Shown here one piece after another: positions 1 to 9,315 of a stretch of DNA of 64,000 nucleotides. How positions within the stretch are numbered: the stretch's first letter is position 1; every line of letters begins with the position of its first letter. A program made the position numbers and the translations under genes. Source of the stretch: JBNLBT01 sp050303435 (GTDB lineage: Bacteria > Pseudomonadota > Gammaproteobacteria > Xanthomonadales > Marinicellaceae); contig JBNLBT010000001.1 of the NCBI GenBank assembly GCA_050303435.1, positions 1 to 64,000 of the forward strand, written 5' to 3'. The notes under the pieces were generated by a model. The model saw only the letters and a list, made by a program, of their open reading frames with translations. It was not told the DNA's origin and did no database searches.

Positions 1-1497
1 CTGTGTACCACTCCAGCGCAGCAGATTGGCGCCGATGTCGTAGGTGCCCATGGGCAGATCGTGATTGCGGAAATCGTCGTCGATCAGAATGCCGAGCATG
101 CGGTGATCTTTGATCTCCGGGCCGAACAGTTTTTGTGTCAGGGTGTTGTCAAACACGGTGTGATCGGAGGTGATGAACAGCGCGGTGTTTTGCAGCAGAT
201 TCTCCGCCTGCAGCCGGTCGACGAACTGGCCCAGCAATGCGTCCTGGCAATGGATGGCATTGATGTAGGCTTCGGCGTCTTCGCGATACGGCGCGCAGGA
301 CGGCGATGCGTATCCGTTCAGGTGTGTGCTGAGGGTCAGCAGGCTGAGATGAAAGGGTCGGTCCGCTTGCTGCATGGCGGCGATGCGCTGGCGCGCGAAT
401 TCGAACAGGTCTTCATCGTGCAAACCCCACCAGCTGTGACTGTCCGCTTCAGCATAACGCGGCTGGTCGCGAAAATCTTCCCAGCCCCACACAGCATTAA
501 AACTGTGATCAAGCAGAAATTCATTTTTGCCTGAAAAGGACTTCATCGCACCGCCGATGAATTCCTGGTGATAACCGGCGGCATTCAAGACATCGGTCGC
601 ACACGGCAATTTGAAATACGGTTTGTTGCCGCTGACCAGGCTGTCGTTGCCCAGCGCCATGTTGGGTATGATGCCGCAAAAGGCCGAGATCAAGGCCTCC
701 AGTGTGAAATGCGCCGTGGAGTAATAATTCTGCATTTGGCCGTGCGTTTCAATCAAGCCATTGATGCGCGGTGTCAGTCCGGGATACCGCGATGAATCGG
801 TGAACACATGAGAGAAGGATTCGAGGAAGATCACCACCACATTGCGCTGACCGGCTTGCCTGATCCGCACATCCTCTCGCGTCAGTTGTGGGGCATGAAT
901 GCCCAGCGGTTCCAGCGCGCGCATTTCCTCGAGGCGCGTGGTTGGCAGAGAGCGGTACGCCCGGTATTCGTGCCAGGCTGAAGTAAACCGCCCCAGCACC
1001 GTGTACTGCACGGTAAACACCAGACCCATCACCGAGACCGCCGCGATGATCCCGTTGAATCGCGGGCGGTTGAACAGTCGTCCCCGGACCACACTCAGCA
1101 GCAAAACGACCACAATAGCACCCAGAGCGAAAAACTCGGCGGTGTATTCACGGAAGCCCAGAACCAATGCCTGCGGTTCGATGTGGTAGAACATTTCCAC
1201 GCCGAATCCCAGGCCGGAAAAATTCACCACCGCCGCTTCAGCGAACAGCAGCACACACGTCCCCAGCAGCAAGGCGCATTTGCTCAACAGTGCAAGCACG
1301 CGCAACCAGCGGCGTTTCGATTGCGTGGGAAAGAACAGCAGCGCCGCGGCCAGCAATATCGAAGCGGCCAGAATGCGTGCCACAGGCACGGCCTCATAGA
1401 AGATGTTCTTGTTGTTCAGGTAATTGGTTTCGGCCGCCAGCACCAGCGCCACGGCCAGCGCCAACATGGCTTGCAGAATCAAACGCACCGTCTTCAT
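1..1497 (-). CDS. Membrane-anchored sulfatase/LtaS-like phosphotransferase, C-terminus beyond window
   Basis: An open frame runs on the minus strand from an ATG at 1497 to the window edge, 499 codons with no stop, so the gene is partial. The first ~190 residues contain about five hydrophobic segments; a soluble domain follows with VVVIFLESFSH (a metal-binding Glu position in the alkaline phosphatase superfamily), STAHFTLEAL (likely active-site Thr region) and ITSDHTVF (Asp-His metal ligands). This is the architecture of LTA synthase/sulfatase proteins (PF00884), which in Gram-negatives move phospholipid head groups onto periplasmic glycans or lipids. It starts 19 bp after the stop of the upstream glycosyltransferase, so the two probably form one operon for cell-surface glycan or lipid modification. 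The exact substrate cannot be read from sequence. Confidence 0.85.
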   Translation of the reverse strand, partial: MKTVRLILQAMLALAVALVLAAETNYLNNKNIFYEAVPVARILAASILLAAALLFFPTQSKRRWLRVLALLSKCALLLGTCVLLFAEAAVVNFSGLGFGVEMFYHIEPQALVLGFREYTAEFFALGAIVVVLLLSVVRGRLFNRPRFNGIIAAVSVMGLVFTVQYTVLGRFTSAWHEYRAYRSLPTTRLEEMRALEPLGIHAPQLTREDVRIRQAGQRNVVVIFLESFSHVFTDSSRYPGLTPRINGLIETHGQMQNYYSTAHFTLEALISAFCGIIPNMALGNDSLVSGNKPYFKLPCATDVLNAAGYHQEFIGGAMKSFSGKNEFLLDHSFNAVWGWEDFRDQPRYAEADSHSWWGLHDEDLFEFARQRIAAMQQADRPFHLSLLTLSTHLNGYASPSCAPYREDAEAYINAIHCQDALLGQFVDRLQAENLLQNTALFITSDHTVFDNTLTQKLFGPEIKDHRMLGILIDDDFRNHDLPMGTYDIGANLLRWSGTQ

Positions 1498-1516
1498 GAG
1501 GCCTGGCCTGAGTCCA

Positions 1517-2446
1517 TCATTCCGGTGGCTGGTGTTTGTCAATGATGTACAAGGGGCGCTGCTTGCTTTCTTCAAACATGCGGCCGATGTATTCGCCGAT
1601 GATGCCCAGCGCGATCAGCTGGATGCCGCCGAGAAACAGCACCACCACCATCAGCGACGGGTAACCGGGCACGTCGCTGCCCAGCAACAGGGTTTTGGCG
1701 ATGATCACCGCGCCGTAGATGAAGGCGAACAACGCCACGCCGGTGCCCAGCCACGAGGCAAAGCGCAAAGGCACGTAGGAAAACGCCGTGATGCCGTCCA
1801 GTGCAAAGCGCCACAGTTTGCCGAAATTCCATTTGCTCTGGCCGGCGGCGCGCGGTTCGCGTTCAAAGTGGATGCTTTTCTGGCGAAAGCCTATCCAAGC
1901 AAACAGGCCTTTCATGAAGCGGTTGCGTTCCCGCAGACGGCGCACCGCGGCCACCGCCTTGGCCGACATCAGGCGGTAATCGCCGGTGTCACGCGGGATG
2001 TCGATTTTGCTCATCCAGTTGATGCAGCGATAGAACAGATTGGCGGTCAGACGTTTGGCCGCGCCCTCGCCGCGTCGTTTTCTGCGGGTCGCGTAAACCA
2101 CCTCATAACCGTCCTGCCAGGCGGCGATCATTTCTGGAATCAGCTCGGGCGGATCCTGCAAATCCACATCAATCACCACCACCGCATCGGCGTCGCTGTG
2201 ATCCAGCCCTGCGGTAAGTGCGTATTCTTTGCCGAAGTTTCGCGACAGGGCGATGTAGCCGATGCGTTTATCGGCGTTGTGCAGGTGTTCGATGTAGGTC
2301 TGGGTGCGGTCGGATGAACCGTCGTTGATGAACAGAATGCGCCAGTGCATGTCGCAGTCCTGCATCACCGCCTTGATGCGATCACAGAACATCATCAACA
2401 CTTCCTGTTCGTTGTAAACCGGTACGATGATGTCCAGTGTCGGCAT
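1517..2446 (-). CDS. Polyprenyl-phosphate glycosyltransferase, GtrB/DPM1-like (GT2)
   Basis: 309 aa. The N-terminal GT-A domain opens with IIVPVYNEQE and carries DVDLQDPPE, the DxD-type metal and nucleotide-sugar site of dolichol/undecaprenyl-phosphate sugar transferases; RDTGDYRLMS and RNRFMKGL are typical of GtrB, ArnC and DPM1. Two hydrophobic segments near residues 230-290 form the usual C-terminal membrane anchor. The family transfers a hexose from UDP- or GDP-sugar to undecaprenyl phosphate on the cytoplasmic face, giving a donor used later in the periplasm. The downstream sulfatase-like membrane enzyme may act in the same surface pathway (inference). An extended -10 lies at 2470-2475 on this strand. 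Confidence 0.9.
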   Translation of the reverse strand: MPTLDIIVPVYNEQEVLMMFCDRIKAVMQDCDMHWRILFINDGSSDRTQTYIEHLHNADKRIGYIALSRNFGKEYALTAGLDHSDADAVVVIDVDLQDPPELIPEMIAAWQDGYEVVYATRRKRRGEGAAKRLTANLFYRCINWMSKIDIPRDTGDYRLMSAKAVAAVRRLRERNRFMKGLFAWIGFRQKSIHFEREPRAAGQSKWNFGKLWRFALDGITAFSYVPLRFASWLGTGVALFAFIYGAVIIAKTLLLGSDVPGYPSLMVVVLFLGGIQLIALGIIGEYIGRMFEESKQRPLYIIDKHQPPE

Positions 2447-2469
2447 GGGATGAGCGGAAAAAAAGGACT

Positions 2470-2475
2470 ATTCTA
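2470..2475 (-). promoter_or_regulatory. Extended -10 promoter for the glycosyltransferase-sulfatase pair
   Basis: Read on the minus strand, TGC-TAGAAT forms an extended -10 about 24 bp upstream of the ATG at 2446. The -35 region is poor (TTCAAG at 16 bp), as is common with extended -10 elements. Confidence 0.4.
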
Positions 2476-2558
2476 GCAAAAATGCGTCGCGCTTGAACAG
2501 CCGATCCTGCGCGCAGGCGGAATCCCCTTCCGGCGCCGCACAGGGCCGCGCCCTGGCA

Positions 2559-2588
2559 TGGACTTTTTCATGGTGGAGTCGATATAAT
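2559..2588 (+). promoter_or_regulatory. putA promoter, -35 TGGACT / -10 TATAAT
   Basis: A perfect TATAAT at 2583-2588 stands 18 bp after TGGACT (2559-2564, four of six matches to TTGACA). The -10 overlaps the in-frame ATG at 2587, so that ATG cannot be in the mRNA. Transcription should begin near 2595, which decides the putA start in favour of the ATG at 2620. Confidence 0.65.
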
Positions 2589-2619
2589 GGCGGGCCTGTC
2601 CCCTTTGGATGCCGAGCCG

Positions 2620-5600
2620 ATGAAACCAGATGCGCCGTCCTTTGGCCCAAACTACCTGGCCGATGAAGATGTGATTGTCAATGAATTGCTCAAACGGGCC
2701 AATCCGGGTCCGGCACAGCGCGACCAGATTCAGGCGCTGGCCGTGCAGCTGGTGGAACACGTGCGCGAGCGCATTGACGACATGGACGGCATCGATGCCT
2801 TCATGAAGGAATACGACCTGTCATCGCGGGAAGGCATTCTGTTGATGTGTCTGGCCGAAGCGCTGCTGCGCATCCCCGACAGCGACACCGCAGAAAAGCT
2901 GATCAAGGACAAAATTCTTGAGGCCGACTGGAAATCGCATCTGGGCAAAAGCGATTCGCTGTTTGTGAATGCGTCCACCTGGGGCCTGATGTTGACCGGT
3001 AAGATCATCGACGTGGACGAAAATAAAACCGGTCTGGCCGCGGCCATGGACAAATTCATCAAAAAATCCGGCGAACCGGTGATCCGGCAAGGCGTGTATC
3101 GAGCGATGCAGATGATGGGCAAGCAGTTTGTCATGGGCCGCACCATCGCAGAGGCGATCAAGCGCAGCGGCAAAAAAGACCACCGCGACTACCGCCATTC
3201 CTATGACATGCTGGGTGAGGCGGCGCTGACCCAGGCCGACGCGGACCGCTATTTGCAGGCTTATCTGTCGGCCATTGATGCCATTGCCAAAGCCAACAGC
3301 CGCCGCGACATCAACGAGGCGGCGAGCATTTCAATCAAATTATCGGCCCTGCACCCGCGCTATGAAATGGCGCAGCGTGAGCGCGTGCTCGAAGAGCTGG
3401 TGCCGCGCGTGCAACAGATCGCGGAAAACGCGCACGCGCGCAATGTGGCGGTGACGGTGGACGCCGAAGAAGCCGATCGGCTGGAATTGTCATTGCAGGT
3501 GTTTGCCGCGGTGTTCCAGCGGCTGCCGGATTGCCGCGGATTTGGACTGGTGGTGCAGGCCTATCAAAAGCGCGCCCTGCCGGTGCTGCACTGGCTGAAA
3601 TCGCTGGCCGATGCGCGCGACGCGGTGTTGCCGGTGCGCCTGGTCAAGGGCGCCTATTGGGACACCGAAATCAAGCGCGCCCAGGAACAGGGTTTGAGCA
3701 ATTACCCGGTGTTCACCCGCAAGGCCAACACCGACGTGTCCTATCTGGCCTGCGCCGAGTACATGCTGGCCAACCGCAATCGCTTTTATCCGCAATTTGC
3801 CACCCACAACGCCAACACCGTGGCGGCGGTACACGTCATGGCCGGTGGCACCGGCGGCTATGAATTTCAGCGTTTGCATGGCATGGGTCAGACCCTGCAC
3901 CGCCGCAGCATCGCCGCCGACGGCCTGAACACCCCGGTGCGGGTGTATGCGCCGGTGGGCAGCCACGAGGATTTGTTGCCGTATCTGGTGCGGCGTTTGC
4001 TGGAAAACGGCGCCAACACCTCGTTCGTGAATCGCCTGACCGATCTGCAATTGTCGGTGCAGGAAATCACCGCCGACCCACTGGAAAAAGTGCTGCGGCA
4101 CAGCCAGCACAAACACCCGGCCCTGCCATTGCCGGCACAGATATTTGCACCCGCTCGGGAAAACTCCATGGGCTTGAATTTGCCCGACAGCGCGGTGTGG
4201 TCGGATTGGCAGGCGGCGGTGGCTGCGGCCGGCAAATCCCCGTTCAAAGCGGAATCACTGGTGCCGGGACAGCATTCATCGCACGCAGCGGAAAAAATCA
4301 ATTCACCGGCCCGACTGGGCGACCTGGTTGGCTGGTACACACCGGCAGAAATATCAATGGTGGATGCGGCAGTGGAACAGGCGCTGAAAGCCTGGCCGGC
4401 CTGGCGCGATCGCAGCGTTGAGGCGCGTGCGGCGTGTTTGCTGAAAGTGGCCGATTTGTTGCAGCAGGAACAGGCCACCCTGGCGCACCTGTTGTGTCAT
4501 GAAGCGGGCAAGACGGTGAACGATTGCATCGCGGAAATCCGTGAAGCCATTGACTTCTGCCGCTACTACGCGGCCGAAGCCGAAGCCCAATTCAGTCTCG
4601 GTGAACGGATGCCCGGCCCCACCGGCGAAAGCAATGTGCTGTACCACCAAGGCAAAGGCGTGTTCGTGTGCATCAGCCCGTGGAATTTTCCGCTGGCGAT
4701 TTTCACCGGACAAATCGCCGCGGCGCTGGTCACCGGCAATTGCGTGATCGCCAAACCGGCCGAGCAGACGCCACTGATTGCCTGGTACCCCGTTTCGCTG
4801 ATGCAGCGCGCCGGGGTGCCCGAGGCGGTGGTGCAGTTGTTGCTTGGCAGCGGCGAAGACATCGGCGCACCGCTGACCCGACACCCGGACGTTGCCGGGG
4901 TGGTGTTCACCGGATCCACCGACACCGCGCGGGCAATCAACCGTGCACTGGCCGAGCGCGCTGGCCCATTGCCCACCCTGGTGGCCGAGACCGGTGGACA
5001 GAACTGCATGATCGCCGATTCATCGGCCTTGCCGGAACAACTGGTCAAAGACGTGATCGCCTCGGCCTTCGGCAGCGCCGGACAGCGCTGTTCGGCACTG
5101 CGCGTGTTGTTCATTCAGCGCGATGTGGCGGACAAAGTCATTGCCCTGTTGCAGGGCGCCATGGCGCAACTGTCGCTGGGCCACCCTGCGCTGTATGCCA
5201 CTGACATTGGCCCGTTGATCGATCAGGGCGCACTGAACCAGTTGCAGGCCCACGCCGAGCGCATGCAGTCGCTGGGCCGGGTCATTAAAGTGCTCGACGC
5301 GCCATCACGGGAAGACGGGTTTTTCTTTCCACCGCACGCGGTCGAGATCGACAGCATCTATCAGCTGAAAAAAGAAGTGTTCGGTCCGTTCCTGCACGTG
5401 ATCCGTTTTGCTGCGGAACAGATTGACGACGTCATTGCACAGGTCAATGGCACCGGATACGGCTTGACCGTGGGCGTGCATTCACGCATCGACGACAGCA
5501 TCGAGTACATCATTGAGCGCATCCAGGCCGGTAACTGCTACATCAATCGCAACATGATTGGCGCGGTGGTCGGGGTGCAGCCGTTCGGCGGCATGGGCTT

Positions 5601-5727
5601 GTCGGGCACCGGTCCGAAGGCCGGTGGCCCCGGGTATCTGCACCGCTTCATGAACGAAAAAACCGTCACCAACAACCTCTCCGCTGTGGGCGGCAACGCC
5701 GACCTGCTGGAATTGAATGAAGATTGA
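2620..5727 (+). CDS. putA: Bifunctional proline dehydrogenase / L-glutamate gamma-semialdehyde dehydrogenase PutA
   Basis: 1035 aa from the ATG at 2620 (an in-frame ATG at 2587 lies inside the -10 box). The N-terminal half is the FAD-dependent proline dehydrogenase barrel (KLSALHPRYE, VDAEEADRLE, VKGAYWDTEIK, ATHNANT). The C-terminal half is the NAD-dependent aldehyde dehydrogenase (ISPWNFPLAIF, VAETGGQN, GSAGQRCSALRV with the catalytic Cys, EVFGPF). It oxidises proline to glutamate with channelled P5C. About 1000 residues matches the short (type A) PutA class: the N-terminal ribbon-helix-helix DNA-binding domain of E. coli PutA (1320 aa) is absent, so this protein should not repress its own gene. 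It stands alone with its own promoter; no putP is next to it. Confidence 0.97.
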   Translation: MKPDAPSFGPNYLADEDVIVNELLKRANPGPAQRDQIQALAVQLVEHVRERIDDMDGIDAFMKEYDLSSREGILLMCLAEALLRIPDSDTAEKLIKDKILEADWKSHLGKSDSLFVNASTWGLMLTGKIIDVDENKTGLAAAMDKFIKKSGEPVIRQGVYRAMQMMGKQFVMGRTIAEAIKRSGKKDHRDYRHSYDMLGEAALTQADADRYLQAYLSAIDAIAKANSRRDINEAASISIKLSALHPRYEMAQRERVLEELVPRVQQIAENAHARNVAVTVDAEEADRLELSLQVFAAVFQRLPDCRGFGLVVQAYQKRALPVLHWLKSLADARDAVLPVRLVKGAYWDTEIKRAQEQGLSNYPVFTRKANTDVSYLACAEYMLANRNRFYPQFATHNANTVAAVHVMAGGTGGYEFQRLHGMGQTLHRRSIAADGLNTPVRVYAPVGSHEDLLPYLVRRLLENGANTSFVNRLTDLQLSVQEITADPLEKVLRHSQHKHPALPLPAQIFAPARENSMGLNLPDSAVWSDWQAAVAAAGKSPFKAESLVPGQHSSHAAEKINSPARLGDLVGWYTPAEISMVDAAVEQALKAWPAWRDRSVEARAACLLKVADLLQQEQATLAHLLCHEAGKTVNDCIAEIREAIDFCRYYAAEAEAQFSLGERMPGPTGESNVLYHQGKGVFVCISPWNFPLAIFTGQIAAALVTGNCVIAKPAEQTPLIAWYPVSLMQRAGVPEAVVQLLLGSGEDIGAPLTRHPDVAGVVFTGSTDTARAINRALAERAGPLPTLVAETGGQNCMIADSSALPEQLVKDVIASAFGSAGQRCSALRVLFIQRDVADKVIALLQGAMAQLSLGHPALYATDIGPLIDQGALNQLQAHAERMQSLGRVIKVLDAPSREDGFFFPPHAVEIDSIYQLKKEVFGPFLHVIRFAAEQIDDVIAQVNGTGYGLTVGVHSRIDDSIEYIIERIQAGNCYINRNMIGAVVGVQPFGGMGLSGTGPKAGGPGYLHRFMNEKTVTNNLSAVGGNADLLELNED

Positions 5728-5822
5728 AGCATTCAACTGCGGCGGCCTGCGCAGGGAACTTTTCCTGTATTGCGTGTCAGAACCATTGGGCGCCGCTTCC
5801 GCGCCCTGAGGACTGAAACCGC

Positions 5823-7358
5823 ATGTATCTTGAATTTTTTTCATTGCAAAAGCCGCCGTTTTCAATCACCCCGGATCCGGCGTGCGTGTACCTGAGTGAC
5901 CAGCACCAGGAGTCGCTGGCGCATCTGGTGTACGGGGTCACCCGCGGCGGCGGCGCGGGTTTTGTGCAATTGACCGGCGAGGTGGGCACCGGCAAAACCA
6001 CCATCAGCCGGTTGTTCCTGCAACAACTGCCGGCCGACACCCGCGCGGCCCTGATCCTGAATCCGGCGGTGACGCCGCTGGAGCTGATGGAAAGTCTCTT
6101 CACCGAACTCAAGATTTCACGCCGGGGCGTCAGCGGACGCTTGAACCGCATGGTGGAACGGCTCAATGAAGACTTGCTGGCGGCCTGGTCTGAAGGTCAG
6201 AACACGGTGATCATTATCGATGAGGCGCAAAACATCCCGCGCGACACGCTGGAGCATTTGCGCCTGCTGACCAACCTGGAAACCGACCAGCAGAAATTGC
6301 TGCAGATCATTCTGATCGGACAACCCGAACTGAACAGCCTGATGCAACGCCGCGACTTGCGGCAATTGGCGCAAAGGGTGTCTTCGCGTTTTCACCTGCG
6401 GCCACTGTCGGCCGAGGAAACCGAACACTACATTCGTCATCGGCTGACCGTCAGTGGAGGGCGCAACGACCTGTTTGAGTCGGGCTGTTATCGCCGCATT
6501 CACCGGCACACCGGCGGGGTGCCGCGCCTGATCAATGTGTTGTGTGACCGCGCACTGCTGGCGGCGTATGCCGGGGACAGCGACCGCGTGCGCCCGGCAC
6601 ACATCCGTCGCGCCATCGCTGAAATGTCGCCCGCCGCCGGTCCGGCCGCAAATCCGGCCGGCCGGTTGGCCTGGCTGTGGCCCGCAGTGGCCGCGGCGCT
6701 GCTGCTGGCGCTGGCGCTGCTGTGGGGATCCAAGCGGGCGGATTCTGACGGTCGACCGGTGGAGCAATCAACCGCACTCAGTGCGCAACCGCTCGCAGAA
6801 TCGCCACCGGCGTGGCCATCTCGAGAACAGGCCTGGGCCATGTACGTGGAGTTGCTCGGCGGAGCCCTGGAACGGACCTGGCTGGAAAATGGCTGTCCGC
6901 CGCCGCAGGAAACCGGACTGGCCTGTGTGCGCCGTTTCGGCAACCTGACGCAGATCTTGCACATGGACGCGCCGGTTTTGTTGCAGTTGCTGAATGGCCG
7001 TTTGTTGCTGTTGACAGGGGTGCGCCAAGATTCTATTATTTTTGCCGGCGCGCAAGGCGAGCCGCTTGAACGCAGCAGCGAATGGCTTGCCGGACAGTGG
7101 CTGGGCAGTTACTATGTGTTGTGGTCCATGCCACCGGAAATCATGCACGCGCCGGATCAGCAGACCACCTTGACGTGGGCCGCGAAGCTGGCGGACATCA
7201 TTGCTGAACCGGAACAGGTGGCCGCGGTTGGATTGCACAACTGGATTGTGGCCTTTCAGCAAGACAACGGTTTGGTGGCGGACGGCATCGTGGGCACGGA
7301 AACCCAGCTGATGCTCAGTCTGCGGGCCTATCAACGACCACGACTGAGCAAGCAATAA
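5823..7358 (+). CDS. gspA: GspA/ExeA-type AAA ATPase with peptidoglycan-binding domain
   Basis: 511 aa. It begins with MYLEFFSLQKPPFSITPDP, the standard opening of ExeA/GspA ATPases. The P-loop GEVGTGKT is at 52-59 and the Walker B IIIDEAQ at about 130-136. A single membrane segment spans 282-302, and a C-terminal PG_binding_1 domain (about 455-505, with FQQDNGLVADGIVGTET) lies on the periplasmic side. In Aeromonas, ExeAB binds peptidoglycan and helps assemble the GspD secretin. The gene is followed after 3 bp by gspB. No gspC-N genes are present in the window, so the core type II secretion operon must lie elsewhere. Confidence 0.9.
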   Translation: MYLEFFSLQKPPFSITPDPACVYLSDQHQESLAHLVYGVTRGGGAGFVQLTGEVGTGKTTISRLFLQQLPADTRAALILNPAVTPLELMESLFTELKISRRGVSGRLNRMVERLNEDLLAAWSEGQNTVIIIDEAQNIPRDTLEHLRLLTNLETDQQKLLQIILIGQPELNSLMQRRDLRQLAQRVSSRFHLRPLSAEETEHYIRHRLTVSGGRNDLFESGCYRRIHRHTGGVPRLINVLCDRALLAAYAGDSDRVRPAHIRRAIAEMSPAAGPAANPAGRLAWLWPAVAAALLLALALLWGSKRADSDGRPVEQSTALSAQPLAESPPAWPSREQAWAMYVELLGGALERTWLENGCPPPQETGLACVRRFGNLTQILHMDAPVLLQLLNGRLLLLTGVRQDSIIFAGAQGEPLERSSEWLAGQWLGSYYVLWSMPPEIMHAPDQQTTLTWAAKLADIIAEPEQVAAVGLHNWIVAFQQDNGLVADGIVGTETQLMLSLRAYQRPRLSKQ

Positions 7359-7361
7359 AAC

Positions 7362-8159
7362 ATGTCTTCAATACTGGATTCACTGAAAAAATCGGACAAG
7401 GCACGGTCGCAGAAAATGCGGGATTCCGGCCCTGGCTTCACTTTCGCCGGTGCCTCACGCACTGGCCGGCGTCGATGGGGCCTGTACCTGTTGCTGTTGG
7501 CGCTGCTGGTCGCGGCGGTGTTGTGGTACTGGAAAGGCGATGCGCTGCGCTATATGTGGTCGGACCTGACCGGCGCAGCCACACCGGCCAATGACCCTGT
7601 TGCTGCGCAAACGGTTGCGCCCGAGCGACCGAAAGAACGGTCTGAAGCCGCCGAGGACAAGCCCCATAAGCCTGCCGGCGCAGCGACTGCGGCGGTGCCG
7701 GCGCCGGACGCGAGGCAGGTCAAAAAACGGCTGCTTACGCAAATCAATCAGCCGATTCAGCACAAACCGGACGGGCTTGATACAGCAGTCGAAGACGCTG
7801 CCGCGGCGACTGAATCACAGGCACAGGCGGTCGCTGAAGCAGGCCGCGACGTGAAGACACCCCAGCAGGCGGCGACCCTGGCCGAACCCGGGCCCGAACC
7901 GACCCGGGACCCGGGCCAAACCAAACAGCAAGAACACCTGTATGTACACCAGCTGCCATTTTCCATTCGCAGACACTTGCCGCGCATCAAGTTGAGCGTG
8001 CACGTGTATGACCCCGATCCAAAGAACCGGCTGGCCATCATCAATGGTCTTTCGCTGGCCATCGACGACGTCATTGAAGACACCGTGCGGGTCAGCGACA
8101 TCACAGAAGAGGGCGTGATACTGGAATTTGAAGGCACCACATTCATGCTGCCCAGATGA
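7362..8159 (+). CDS. gspB: Type II secretion assembly factor GspB
   Basis: 265 aa. A short cytoplasmic start (MSSILDSLKKSDKAR, typical of GspB/ExeB) leads to one membrane segment at 39-57. A low-complexity Ala/Pro/Glu-rich periplasmic linker fills about 65-195. The last 60 residues form the conserved GspB domain (IKLSVHVYDPDPKNRLAIING ... FMLPR). GspB partners GspA in carrying the secretin through the peptidoglycan layer. Order and 3-bp spacing after gspA support the call. The stop overlaps the start of the rhomboid gene by 4 bp, which implies coupled translation. Confidence 0.88.
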   Translation: MSSILDSLKKSDKARSQKMRDSGPGFTFAGASRTGRRRWGLYLLLLALLVAAVLWYWKGDALRYMWSDLTGAATPANDPVAAQTVAPERPKERSEAAEDKPHKPAGAATAAVPAPDARQVKKRLLTQINQPIQHKPDGLDTAVEDAAAATESQAQAVAEAGRDVKTPQQAATLAEPGPEPTRDPGQTKQQEHLYVHQLPFSIRRHLPRIKLSVHVYDPDPKNRLAIINGLSLAIDDVIEDTVRVSDITEEGVILEFEGTTFMLPR

Positions 8160-8788
8160 TCGATTTTTCCGATTATAAACCCAAGCCATTTCCGCATTTT
8201 TGTGTTCTGATCTCCCTGCTGTTTCTGCTCTGTGTGGTGCTGATGGAATTGACCCCTCAGCGCGCCCAGATGATTCAGCTGTTTTCCATCATCACCGACC
8301 GCTTCCTGCCGCAATTCCGCAGCGACGTCACCGAAGGCATGCGATTGATCCTGGCCATTTTTATCCACGGCAACTGGCTGCACTGGGCCGGCAACTATTT
8401 TATTTTCCTGATGCTGGCGTTTCAGCTTGAGCGCGAACTGGGCAATGGCAAATTTCTGACCCTGTTTCTGGTGTCCGGGGTGGCCGGCAATTTGGCGGCG
8501 ATGTTTTATCTGCACAATCACCACCATTTTCTGATGGGCTCCAGCGGCGCCATTTCCGGCCTGATTGGCACCTGGCTGGTGCTGTATCCGCACAAGCGCA
8601 TCAACTTTGTGTTGCCGATCGGCCTGTACCTGCAGCGCGCCACCATGCCCATTTCCATCATCATTCTGGTGTGGTTTACCATTCAACTGCTGCTGCAGTT
8701 TCAGCCGGACCCGGTGTACAAGATTGCCTGGATCAGCCACATCACAGGTTTTACAACTGGTTTTTTATTGGGATGGTTTGTAAAATAA
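8156..8788 (+). CDS. Rhomboid-family intramembrane serine protease
   Basis: 210 aa with about six hydrophobic segments. Rhomboid landmarks are in order: HGNWLHWAGN at 71-80 (the H-x4-H-x3-N motif of TM2), GSSGAISG with catalytic Ser130, and SHITGFTTG in the last membrane helix with catalytic His195. It cleaves membrane proteins within or near their transmembrane helix. It starts in the ATGA that ends gspB, so it is translated with the GspAB pair; that link to secretion is unusual. It resembles general rhomboids more than rhombosortase, which processes GlyGly-CTERM proteins exported by type II secretion, but the context keeps that possibility open. Confidence 0.93.
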   Translation: MIDFSDYKPKPFPHFCVLISLLFLLCVVLMELTPQRAQMIQLFSIITDRFLPQFRSDVTEGMRLILAIFIHGNWLHWAGNYFIFLMLAFQLERELGNGKFLTLFLVSGVAGNLAAMFYLHNHHHFLMGSSGAISGLIGTWLVLYPHKRINFVLPIGLYLQRATMPISIIILVWFTIQLLLQFQPDPVYKIAWISHITGFTTGFLLGWFVK

Positions 8789-8982
8789 TTGGGCCCGACA
8801 TGTGCCCGCCTGACGGGGACAGGAACGCGATCAACACGCCGCGTGCAGCGCACGGTGTGCCCGTTTTCTGATCGAAAATCAGGCAATGATCTCCAGACTG
8901 GAGAAGGTGCATGCGGGCGAGGATTTTTCCAGGTGTGAACGGGTCGTTCACCGGGACAGCACGCGTTGCAGGTATTTCAGAC

Positions 8983-9315
8983 ATGGGCATGAAGGACAAA
9001 CACATCTACAAGATTCGCTTCATCAACCTCAATCAGGTGTATGAGTTGTACGCCACGCACGTGGAGAGTGCAGACATGTACGGCTTTGTCTCGGTCAGCG
9101 GTTTGATTTTTGACGCCAACGACGGCGGCCTGGTGATAGACACCGCGGAAGAAAAATTGCGCGAGGAATTCAACGGGGTTAAACGGTTGTTGTTGCCGCA
9201 ACAGCAGATCATCCGCATCGAAGAAGTGCATCAGAAACAACCCTGCAAGATTTCGCTGTTGCACGGCAGCGAACGTTCACAGCACGGCGTCGATTTGAAG
9301 GGGGGGCAGCAATGA
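8983..9315 (+). CDS. DUF1820 family protein
   Basis: 110 aa from the ATG at 8983, which has CAGG 10 bp upstream; an alternative ATG is at 8989, and a longer frame from 8911 lacks family similarity. The protein matches the DUF1820 pattern of gammaproteobacteria: IYKIRFINLNQVYELYA, the middle GFVSVSGLIFD, then EEKLREEFNGVKR and IIRIEEV. It is soluble with no signal or membrane segment. Its function is unknown. Its stop overlaps the start of the NtrX-like regulator by 4 bp, making it the first gene of a DUF1820-ntrX-trkA-trkH unit, so a role in the same potassium or stress response is possible but unproven. Confidence 0.8.
   Translation: MGMKDKHIYKIRFINLNQVYELYATHVESADMYGFVSVSGLIFDANDGGLVIDTAEEKLREEFNGVKRLLLPQQQIIRIEEVHQKQPCKISLLHGSERSQHGVDLKGGQQ

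Noticed and set aside
1424..2317. 297-codon plus-strand frame opposite the glycosyltransferase
   Set aside because: It is an antisense shadow of two well-supported minus-strand genes, and its Ala/Gln/His-rich product matches no family.
8891..8903. Perfect 6-1-6 inverted repeat CTCCAG-a-CTGGAG before DUF1820
   Set aside because: It is short, with no promoter nearby to give it a role; chance is likely in this much sequence.
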